Both the position numbers and the translations under genes were made by a program. The notes under the pieces are model-generated. The model made no database searches and had not been told where the DNA came from. It was given only the letters and a program-made list of their open reading frames with translations. Below, piece by piece: positions 1 to 5,026 of a DNA stretch of 5,026 bases (positions within the stretch are counted from its first letter, which is position 1; the number at the start of each line of letters is the position of its first letter). Source of the stretch: Candidatus Doudnabacteria bacterium (GTDB lineage Bacteria; Patescibacteriota; Doudnabacteria; UBA920; 2-01-FULL-50-11); the NCBI GenBank assembly GCA_016205055.1, contig JACQJK010000075.1, forward strand, positions 1 to 5,026, read 5' to 3'.

Positions 1-19
1 CCTCTGCGCCTGCGGTGTA

Positions 20-667
20 TTATCCATCGCTGGCCGAGCGTTTTTCAATCTCCGACGCATAGCCGGCAAAGGATTGATGGGTAAGTTCCATTTTCCCGTA
101 ACGGGAGCGGACAGCGAAGTACCAGGGCTCCAGCTTTTCCGGCACGGGCGCGGCTTCGTATCTTTGAATCACCCCGCCAACCTCGCTCCAAAACCTGGCT
201 AAGACCTCGGCCTGCTGCCCCGGCGGTGTAGTGCCGGGTTTTACCAGCTCCGGCCTTGCTTTGGTGCGAATTTCATAGAGGACGGAAACCAGTCCTGCTT
301 GCTCTTCCGCAGCCGCCTTCGCTTGCCGCTTGAGCCACTCTAAACTTGCCGGAGGTGAATCAGTGCTGTTCACTCCTCTTATCTGCTCCAAATTCAAATT
401 TCCGCGCAAATCCTGTTGTTCCGCCATTTCGCTTCTAATGCCGTGACTGTCATGCCGCGCTTCGTAACCCCAGGAAACCGCTCTGATCTTGCGGAAAGCG
501 TCGTGAAATTGAGCCGAACGCGGATCGGAAGCGTCGTAGCGTAAATTCAAATAACCCTGGGCGTGGGGATTGGTTGCTTCATCATCAAATAATACCCTGC
601 CCTCCCTGTCCAAATCTTGTTGGTCTTGGGGGTGGCCGCTGCAACATTCCTCGCTCCCGATCGACAC
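20..667 (-). CDS. Hypothetical protein, 215 residues, unknown family
   Basis: I do not recognise this protein. It starts at a GTG (665-667), five bases after the stop of the 69-residue gene upstream, and ends at TAA (20-22). A weak ribosome site, TTAGG, overlaps that upstream stop, so translation is probably coupled. There is no signal peptide or membrane segment, and the protein looks soluble and cytoplasmic. The N-terminus has a Cys-Cys-x-x-His cluster (C8, C9, H12). Residues 35-75 hold several more histidines and aromatics. Residues 108-138 and 151-172 look helical and are rich in Ala, Glu, Lys and Arg, and a Pro/Gly-rich stretch (about 143-150) separates them. The C-terminal part is aromatic-rich (around W182, Y183, F184, Y190). 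Base composition looks more GC-rich than the genes upstream, which could mean a separate origin. An internal ATG at residue 81 is a possible shorter start, but the upstream residues look like real protein. It is the last gene visible in the operon. Confidence 0.7.
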   Translation of the reverse strand: MSIGSEECCSGHPQDQQDLDREGRVLFDDEATNPHAQGYLNLRYDASDPRSAQFHDAFRKIRAVSWGYEARHDSHGIRSEMAEQQDLRGNLNLEQIRGVNSTDSPPASLEWLKRQAKAAAEEQAGLVSVLYEIRTKARPELVKPGTTPPGQQAEVLARFWSEVGGVIQRYEAAPVPEKLEPWYFAVRSRYGKMELTHQSFAGYASEIEKRSASDG

Positions 668-672
668 AAAAC

Positions 673-882
673 CTAATTTTCGAATGCGTTCTTTAATGCC
701 ATGAATCCCCGGGTCATCGAGAGTGCGAAGCGTTCTTTCTCAATTCTTTCCAAAAGCTCCCGCGCCCGTCGCTCGTGATCTTCCAGCTTCGGGTCGGCCT
801 TTTGCGGATTGCAAATAGGGCAAGAGCCGAAAAAATTTCCGTGCGCGCACAAACCCTTATCAAATCCGGGAACCTCGGGCAT
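673..882 (-). CDS. Small protein with CxH...CxxC putative zinc-binding site
   Basis: This 69-residue protein has no family I can name. Its N-terminal third carries C12-A-H14, then C21-P-I-C24, an arrangement typical of a single structural zinc site in small zinc-ribbon or knuckle domains; zinc binding is inferred from the motif alone. Residues about 33-52 (LEDHERRARELLERIEKE) are highly charged and should form one long helix, possibly a coiled coil. There is no membrane segment. The ATG at 880-882 lies 11 bases after the rsmI stop and no Shine-Dalgarno sequence is visible, so expression probably depends on read-through or coupling from rsmI. A second ATG four bases upstream is in another frame and soon meets a stop. 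The next gene begins five bases after this one's TAG. The pairing suggests that this protein and the 215-residue protein work together, but their role is unknown. Confidence 0.7.
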   Translation of the reverse strand: MPEVPGFDKGLCAHGNFFGSCPICNPQKADPKLEDHERRARELLERIEKERFALSMTRGFMALKNAFEN

Positions 883-893
883 ACATATAATTT

Positions 894-1562
894 TCAGCGA
901 TTATGCGGAGAAAAAATAATCACAAATTCTCCCAAAATCTTCTGATTTTGGAAATGTTTAAAAACTTCTTGCGCCGGCCCCCGCACAATCTCTTCAAACT
1001 TTTTCGTCAGCTCCCGGCCCACAACCAAATATCCCCCCGAGCCACTAAACGCCAAAAGCGTTTTTAAAATGCGATGTGACGATTCATAAAAAATCACGGG
1101 AGTGTCCGATTCTGAAATTGATTTTATAATTTTCTCCCGCCCTTTCTTATGCGGCAGAAAACCGACAAAACGAAACTTATCCATCGCAATCCCGGCCACC
1201 GAAGCCACAGCGAGAAGCGCCGATACTCCCGGGACCGGCACCACACTTATATTTTGTTCGACGGCTTTTTTCACCAATAACCCTCCCGGATCGGAAATGC
1301 CCGGTGTGCCGGCGTCAGTGACCAACGCAATGCTCTTGCCAGAAGCGAGCTCACTCAATAATTGGTCGATCTTTGGTAAACCGGAGTGCCGGTGGTAAGA
1401 AACCAGCGGCTTGGAAATCTGATAGCGATCCAGTAAAATTTTTGTTCGTCTGGTATCTTCGCAAGCGATCACATCAACCTCTTTGAGAATCCGTAAAGCT
1501 CTCAAAGTAATGTCTTCAAGATTGCCTATGGGCGTGGCCACGACATAAAGAACGCCAGACAT
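894..1562 (-). CDS. rsmI: 16S rRNA (cytidine(1402)-2'-O)-methyltransferase RsmI, short form
   Basis: RsmI uses S-adenosylmethionine to 2'-O-methylate C1402 of 16S rRNA, in the decoding centre of the small ribosomal subunit. The protein has the tetrapyrrole-methylase fold. Numbered from the ATG, family motifs are clear in order: ATPIGNLEDIT (9-19), CEDTRRT (34-40), VTDAGTPGISDPG (81-93), PVPGVSA (109-115), GFLP (134-137), ESSHRI (160-165, usually ESPHRI), ELTKKFEE (184-191) and GEFV (211-214). At 222 residues it ends just after the methylase domain; the E. coli protein has about 286, so the C-terminal extension is absent. The end is a clean TGA followed closely by the next gene, which argues against a frameshift. 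I prefer the ATG at 1560-1562 because MSGVLYVVATPIGN matches the family's usual N-terminus; a TTG two codons upstream (1568) is the alternative. The gap to the transporter's stop is 12 bases, without a Shine-Dalgarno sequence. Confidence 0.95.
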   Translation of the reverse strand: MSGVLYVVATPIGNLEDITLRALRILKEVDVIACEDTRRTKILLDRYQISKPLVSYHRHSGLPKIDQLLSELASGKSIALVTDAGTPGISDPGGLLVKKAVEQNISVVPVPGVSALLAVASVAGIAMDKFRFVGFLPHKKGREKIIKSISESDTPVIFYESSHRILKTLLAFSGSGGYLVVGRELTKKFEEIVRGPAQEVFKHFQNQKILGEFVIIFSPHNR

Positions 1563-1574
1563 AATCAAGCCGAC

Positions 1575-2615
1575 TTAACTTTCAGTGCGCTTGTGGTCGT
1601 TGTAATCATCCAAAATTACCGTGCCCACGGCCACCAGCGGCGCGGCTATCAGCATCCCGATAAACCCGGCGATCTTAAACCCAATCAGCAGCGCAATCAA
1701 CACCACCAAAGGATTGGCGCCGATACTCTTGCCGATAATTTTTGGGGTAAGAAAGTAGTTTTCGGTTTGCTGAATGACGGTGTAGAGAATCACCACCAAA
1801 ATCGCAAGCAAAGGCGACTGTAGAAGCGCGATTAACACGGCGGGTATTCCGGACAAGAACGGTCCAAGATAAGGAAGGATTTCCAAAATTCCCGCTAATA
1901 ACCCCAACGCCAGGGCATACTTCACCTGTAAAATGCTCAAGCCCAAGAAGGTAAGTAAAAAAATTATCGCCATCAGCGACAGCTGACCAACAAGCCAAGC
2001 CCCCAGCTTGCGCTGGACTTTATGAACCACCGCGGAGATCCGTTCGTGGTACTCGATCGGCGCTAAGGATTTAATAAAATCTTTCATCGCGTTCTGCTGG
2101 ATCACAAAGTAAAAAGACATCACCAGCAAAGCCATAACCCGGAAGATTCCGGAAAAAACGCCGAGGGTTTTATAAAATATTTCCGAAGTAAAGCTATTAA
2201 GGGTGGAACCCAGGGTTTTAAGGGACTCGGCTAAGCCAAGCGGCTCAAGATACCTAAAAACCGCGGAGCCCTCGGATTCATAGCGCAATCGGAAAGTTTC
2301 GATACTTTGTCCCAGTTCGGCAAACTCGGCGATGAGCCGCGGAACAATGAAGCTGAAAGCTAAAACCATCAAACCGATAACAACCGCGTAAACCAGCACC
2401 ACGGTCAGGCCGCGGGGAAACTTCACTCGCTGATACAACCACTCGACCAAGGGGGTCAGAGCTGACGCCAAAATCATCGCGATAACCAGCAATAAAATAA
2501 TGTCCCGCACCAGATACAAAAAGTAAAATGCAAAAAAAACCGCGACGATTTTAAGCAGGGAAACTATCGACACACCGTGCGTTACGTTTTGAGTAGTATT
2601 GGTTTCTTGAGCCAT
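1575..2615 (-). CDS. AI-2E family transporter (UPF0118, PerM/YdiK/TqsA-like)
   Basis: This is a 346-residue multi-pass inner-membrane protein of the AI-2E exporter family (PF01594). Hydrophobic segments lie near residues 17-58 (two passes), 68-91, 155-173, 206-228, 232-264, 267-283 and 302-332. A soluble stretch (about 92-150) follows the third pass, as usual in the family. Two signatures are clear: a glycine/proline-rich stretch at 238-264 containing EILPYLGPFLSGIPAVL, and a later block at 282-330 with QQTENYFLTPKIIGKSIG, then IGFKIAGFIGMLIAAPLVAV. Length fits the family norm of about 340-370. The substrate cannot be told from sequence: members have been linked to autoinducer-2 export (TqsA) or to Na+/H+ antiport, but many have no known cargo, and quorum signalling should not be assumed. 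The ATG at 2613-2615 follows a TATAAT promoter box by only 15 bases, so the leader is very short and has no Shine-Dalgarno sequence. It is the first gene of the downstream operon. Confidence 0.93.
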   Translation of the reverse strand: MAQETNTTQNVTHGVSIVSLLKIVAVFFAFYFLYLVRDIILLLVIAMILASALTPLVEWLYQRVKFPRGLTVVLVYAVVIGLMVLAFSFIVPRLIAEFAELGQSIETFRLRYESEGSAVFRYLEPLGLAESLKTLGSTLNSFTSEIFYKTLGVFSGIFRVMALLVMSFYFVIQQNAMKDFIKSLAPIEYHERISAVVHKVQRKLGAWLVGQLSLMAIIFLLTFLGLSILQVKYALALGLLAGILEILPYLGPFLSGIPAVLIALLQSPLLAILVVILYTVIQQTENYFLTPKIIGKSIGANPLVVLIALLIGFKIAGFIGMLIAAPLVAVGTVILDDYNDHKRTES

Positions 2616-2630
2616 ATATAAATCAAAGTC

Positions 2631-2659
2631 ATTATAACCATGCGCAACAATTTAGGGAA
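2631..2659 (-). promoter_or_regulatory. Sigma-70-type promoter for the transporter-rsmI operon
   Basis: On the minus strand a perfect TATAAT box (2631-2636) is preceded, 17 bases upstream, by TTCCCT (2654-2659), a poor match to TTGACA (3 of 6). Transcription would start near 2622-2625, leaving about 7-10 bases before the ATG, so the mRNA would be leaderless or nearly so. Its place between the terminator of the previous gene and the first gene of the next unit supports it. The -10 box is strong evidence and the -35 assignment is weak. Confidence 0.6.
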
Positions 2660-2678
2660 GTCTTTGCGAGAATTTGAT

Positions 2679-2708
2679 AAACAAACAACCCCTTGGCAAT
2701 ACAAGGGG
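2679..2708 (-). terminator. Rho-independent terminator after the membrane-protein gene
   Basis: Read on the minus strand, CCCCTTG (2702-2708) pairs perfectly with CAAGGGG (2689-2695) around a six-base loop, TATTGC. TTGTTTGTTT (2679-2688) follows at once, giving eight T in ten bases. The hairpin begins 17 bases after the membrane-protein stop. It separates the sigma/regulator unit from the transporter operon. The right flank of the hairpin has no T-run, so it should not act on plus-strand transcripts. Confidence 0.85.
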
Positions 2709-2725
2709 ATTTGATGACAGAAGAG

Positions 2726-4237
2726 TCAACGCATGATCTTCACAGGGCCGTCATTGACATTTTCCAACAAATCGCTAACCAGCGGGACGACGACATAGGG
2801 GGGGAGGTAATAGTCGCGAAACTCCTTGGGCTTGACCGGAAAAACCAGCGCAGGCACCAGAAGTTCTTCGCTTTTGCCGTCTTGCCAGTTCCAAATTTTT
2901 ACAAGTTTTTCTACCGGTGTTTCAAGCTCAACTTCCGTCCTTCCCCCCGGATCGCCTGCAAATCCCCCGCGAAAGCCGCCGTTTTCAGCAATCGAAACAA
3001 TTCTGGAAAAATCGGTTTCCGCTTCGTACAAGGAACTTTGGTAATTTTGGGATGTCAATCCGTAAAGTTCGGAAACTTTTTTAACCCGCACGTTCACGTT
3101 CACCCAAAGCCCGCTTAGGTTCCCGCCCTCGTCATAGACTTCCTGGCCATCGATCATTTCCGGGTAAACTACGCTTATTACTTCCGGCAAATACCATGCC
3201 TGCTTATCGAGTGACTTCTCGTAATCAATTCGCCATTGATTTTGTACTTTTGGCTGCCCAAAAGCCGACCGACCAATGCCGTATTGTGCCAAAAACTCGT
3301 CTGTCGTGCGAATCAGGGTTTCATCATCGGGAATTTGGTCAACTCTGATGCGCTTGCGCTCAAAGCACTCCTGATCCTGACATTGCGGCTGGGCCGCTAG
3401 CCACTTGTTCCAATTCGGGCTAATATACACTGCGCCGTTTTCAAAATCAACACTGACGACGTATCCGAACTCTTGGTCTTGCGCAAGCGACACATATTGC
3501 AGCCGGTCAAAGGAAAAACTCGCCAAATCGAAAGGAACGAATCGCAAAGCCGAAAGAATTGAACCGAGCAGGAATGAATCTTGGCCAAAGGGCTGTTTTT
3601 TCAGCACTGATACTTCTTTTTTATCAAGCGTCACTTCCTCTCCGCGATAAACGAATCGAAAGGGTTGATATACAACGATTTCTGACCCAACGCCGGCTCC
3701 CCCGCCGCTTTGCGGCCGCGCCACCTGGGCGCTTTCCAAGGCAAGCGGACTTTCTAATCCGGCGTCCATTTTTTCCTCTACTACCGGACCACTGGTCCCT
3801 CCGCCGCCACGGCCCTGGTCAGAAACGGCCAACTTGCCAAAAGCGCGATCGGCGAGCTTGACGATTTTTGTCCTTGATGATTCGCCCGTCCTTTGCTCGG
3901 CCAGTCGGAGCTGGCCTGAATTTGAGCTGAAATACCATGCTCCGGCGATCACCAAAAGCAAGGTCAGCGCGGAGGTTAAAACTAAATTTAATTTTCTCGC
4001 CCTGAATAAAATAAATAAGCGCTCAAGACCGGTCTGCGATTCGCTCCTTGCGGAAATCCTGCTTAACAGCGATGTCCGCAAACGACTTTGAAAACCTTCA
4101 TCTAGGATCGCTTGGGGTTTTGCCGACAACAGCTCGGCAACGACCTGCCGCACAATCCTGTCGTGAGCCATCAAGCCGGGATCCGCGGCATAAAGGTCAC
4201 GCACGATAGCTTCAATTTGTTCTTTTAAGTCTTTCAT
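2726..4237 (-). CDS. Single-pass membrane protein, putative anti-sigma factor/sensor
   Basis: This 503-residue protein is probably the membrane-bound regulator of the sigma factor encoded just upstream. Numbering starts at the ATG at 4235-4237. Residues 1-80 are cytoplasmic and helical, and include LDEGFQSRLRTSLLSRI (45-61), which recalls the F-x-x-R-L-R-x-x-L-L stretch in N-terminal tails of some anti-sigma-like proteins. A basic RARK (79-82) precedes one membrane helix (about 83-104), predicting N-in, C-out. A Gly/Ser/Pro-rich linker (about 141-184, with GRGGGG and SGGGAGVG) leads to an outer domain (about 185-503) rich in beta-like segments. Two cysteines, C286 and C291, could form a disulfide. 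The C-terminal part (LVPALVFPV, 459-467) faintly resembles PepSY-like extracytoplasmic regulators. No HxxxCxxC zinc anti-sigma motif is present. Anti-sigma function is inferred from topology and gene order. A TTG two codons upstream (4243) is an alternative start; neither start has a well-spaced Shine-Dalgarno, as AGAGGG at 4261-4266 lies 23 bases from the ATG. Confidence 0.85.
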   Translation of the reverse strand: MKDLKEQIEAIVRDLYAADPGLMAHDRIVRQVVAELLSAKPQAILDEGFQSRLRTSLLSRISARSESQTGLERLFILFRARKLNLVLTSALTLLLVIAGAWYFSSNSGQLRLAEQRTGESSRTKIVKLADRAFGKLAVSDQGRGGGGTSGPVVEEKMDAGLESPLALESAQVARPQSGGGAGVGSEIVVYQPFRFVYRGEEVTLDKKEVSVLKKQPFGQDSFLLGSILSALRFVPFDLASFSFDRLQYVSLAQDQEFGYVVSVDFENGAVYISPNWNKWLAAQPQCQDQECFERKRIRVDQIPDDETLIRTTDEFLAQYGIGRSAFGQPKVQNQWRIDYEKSLDKQAWYLPEVISVVYPEMIDGQEVYDEGGNLSGLWVNVNVRVKKVSELYGLTSQNYQSSLYEAETDFSRIVSIAENGGFRGGFAGDPGGRTEVELETPVEKLVKIWNWQDGKSEELLVPALVFPVKPKEFRDYYLPPYVVVPLVSDLLENVNDGPVKIMR

Positions 4238-4319
4238 AAACAATGTTTAAAAATTTACTTCCCTCTAAAATTACTACGCAGACAAGTTCGAACGGTAACA
4301 GTGAATTTTCCTTTGCGGC

Positions 4320-4895
4320 TTAAATCTTGTCAGACAAAAAGGGAAGAAAAGACAAAACCAAGGATGCGGGCGAGCGAAGTTTGCCGATCACTCTGGAAAA
4401 ACTCATCTTTAAAGCGTCTTCGGATTTCCCCAGGACATGAGAAATTTCTCGGTAGGAAAGCCCGTCCCAAACCCGCATAATGACCAAATCGCGCTGCTCC
4501 GGAGTTAATTCTGATAAAAGTCGCGAAACTTTTTCCAGCTCGATTTTTACGTCCAGATCGCGTTCAACATTGTCCTTGCCGGCCAAGTCAAACGCGTCGG
4601 CAATATCCGCGCTCGTTCGCACTGTCCGGTAATGGTCGATAACCTGGTTTCTTGCGATCCGATACAACCAAGTTGAGAAAGTGCCTTTAGCGGAACTATA
4701 GCTGGAAATATTCTCAAGCGCTTTAATAAATACGCGGCTAGTTAAGTCTTCCGCCGTCTGCTTGTGGTGAGTGCGGTAATAGACAAAAGCGTAAATTTTT
4801 CTAATATAAGCGTCATAAAGATCGCCAAAAGCCGATAAGTTGCCGTTTTGGCATTCCTGAACAGCTGTTTCTTCATTGAACTGTTTACCCAGCAT
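4320..4895 (-). CDS. ECF-type RNA polymerase sigma factor (sigma-70 family)
   Basis: This 191-residue protein should direct core RNA polymerase to a special set of promoters. It has the two-domain layout of extracytoplasmic-function sigma factors. Region 2 spans about residues 22-90: FGDLYDAYIRKIYAFVYYRT, then AEDLTSRVFIKALENI (the DLT-x-x-VF core-binding signature) and GTFSTWLYRIARNQVIDHYR (-10 recognition). A linker (about 91-122) is rich in Asp and Ala. Region 4 spans about 126-174: LSELTPEQRDLVIMRVWDGLSYREISHVLGKSEDALK, the -35-binding helix-turn-helix. There is no region 1.1 or 3. After region 4 a hydrophobic tail (SLVLSFLPFL, 178-187) is unusual. The ATG at 4893-4895 is the only good start, since an in-frame TAA lies 18 bases upstream; GTGGG just before it may be a weak ribosome site. 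The next gene, 82 bases downstream, probably encodes its membrane-bound regulator. The controlled genes cannot be told from this window. Confidence 0.93.
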   Translation of the reverse strand: MLGKQFNEETAVQECQNGNLSAFGDLYDAYIRKIYAFVYYRTHHKQTAEDLTSRVFIKALENISSYSSAKGTFSTWLYRIARNQVIDHYRTVRTSADIADAFDLAGKDNVERDLDVKIELEKVSRLLSELTPEQRDLVIMRVWDGLSYREISHVLGKSEDALKMSFSRVIGKLRSPASLVLSFLPFLSDKI

Positions 4896-4928
4896 AACCC
4901 ACAGCGCGGATTAGGCCTCTATTAATTT

Positions 4929-4958
4929 TTTTTAATGTTTTTAGCCACACCATGTCAG
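4929..4958 (-). promoter_or_regulatory. Weak candidate promoter for the sigma-factor gene
   Basis: On the minus strand CTGACA (4953-4958, 5 of 6 to TTGACA) is followed after 18 bases by TAAAAA (4929-4934, 4 of 6 to TATAAT). This sits in an AT-rich leader with a run of eight A, giving a 5' leader of about 25-30 bases. In such AT-rich DNA a match of this quality can arise by chance. It may instead be recognised by the sigma factor itself, which often regulates its own gene. Confidence 0.25.
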
Positions 4959-5004
4959 TTGCTCATTAGCCAACAACCTCTGACTATTCTTTTGTTCGCC
5001 CCCA

Positions 5005-5021
5005 GTCCGCCAGAGGCGGAC
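5005..5021. repeat. Short palindromic repeat, GTCCGCC-AGA-GGCGGAC
   Basis: Seven-base perfect arms (5005-5011 and 5015-5021) flank an AGA loop. Flanking C-runs on the left and GGGG on the right could lengthen the stem by about four pairs if the A at 5004 is bulged. Very similar GC-rich palindromes occur dispersed between genes in many Patescibacteria assemblies, from memory. No T-run follows on the minus strand, so a standard terminator is unlikely in that direction. Only one copy is visible here, and the window cuts off just after it. Confidence 0.6.
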
Positions 5022-5026
5022 GGGGC

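Noticed and set aside
665..680. Possible frameshift joining the 69- and 215-residue proteins into one gene
   Set aside because: The upstream frame ends in a normal TAG and the next has its own GTG with TTAGG before it. Two coupled genes explain this better, although an assembly error cannot be fully excluded.
841..850. Perfect 10-base palindrome GTGCGCGCAC
   Set aside because: It encodes the Cys-Ala-His of the putative zinc site inside a gene; likely chance.
1102..1398. 98-codon plus-strand open frame
   Set aside because: Fully antisense to rsmI, whose motifs prove the minus-strand frame is the coding one.
1575..2615. Autoinducer-2 quorum-sensing exporter
   Set aside because: The family name is historical; no AI-2 synthesis or sensing gene is present, so only the family is called.
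2693..3118. 141-codon plus-strand open frame
   Set aside because: It lies antisense to the C-terminal part of the well-supported membrane-protein gene, overlaps the terminator and resembles no protein.
3980..4237. Zinc-binding anti-sigma (HxxxCxxC) domain in the N-terminal tail
   Set aside because: The tail has no cysteine, so it is not of the classical zinc anti-sigma type.
4921..4936. AT-rich inverted repeat ATTAA-T6-TTAAT
   Set aside because: Five-base AT-only arms around a T-run are expected by chance in this leader.
5005..5026. Palindrome as a Rho-independent terminator on the minus strand
   Set aside because: The hairpin is followed on that strand by G-rich sequence and not a T-run. 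The plus-strand downstream side is cut off by the window edge.

Overview
The window carries six genes, all on the minus strand, packed with short gaps. It reads like a small, streamlined bacterial genome, most likely Candidate Phyla Radiation / Patescibacteria (Parcubacteria-like). The clues are tight gene spacing, an RsmI that lacks the usual C-terminal extension, almost no Shine-Dalgarno sequences, a sigma factor paired with a large single-pass membrane protein, and a GTCCGCC-AGA-GGCGGAC palindrome at the right edge like the dispersed palindromes I recall from such genomes. The taxonomic call is inference. TGA is used as a stop at the ends of rsmI and the membrane protein, so the UGA-glycine code of Gracilibacteria does not apply.

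Layout in the direction of transcription (right to left): a palindrome and an AT-rich leader (4896-5026); an ECF-type RNA polymerase sigma factor (4320-4895); an 82-base gap; a single-pass membrane protein with a large outer domain, probably the sigma factor's membrane-bound regulator (2726-4237); a clear Rho-independent terminator (2679-2708); a promoter with a perfect TATAAT box (2631-2659); then a second unit of AI-2E family transporter (1575-2615), rsmI (894-1562), a 69-residue protein with a CxH...CxxC putative zinc site (673-882) and a 215-residue protein of unknown function (20-667). Gaps inside this second unit are 12, 11 and 5 bases, so it is very probably one operon.

The first unit looks like an envelope-sensing switch: the cytoplasmic sigma factor would be held by the N-terminal tail of the membrane protein, whose roughly 400-residue outer region would sense the signal. 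The second unit joins a membrane transporter, a 16S rRNA methyltransferase and two unrecognised proteins, with no obvious shared pathway. The best candidates for undescribed biology are the sigma/regulator pair and the two unknown proteins downstream of rsmI. No mobile element, CRISPR array, tRNA or rRNA was seen.
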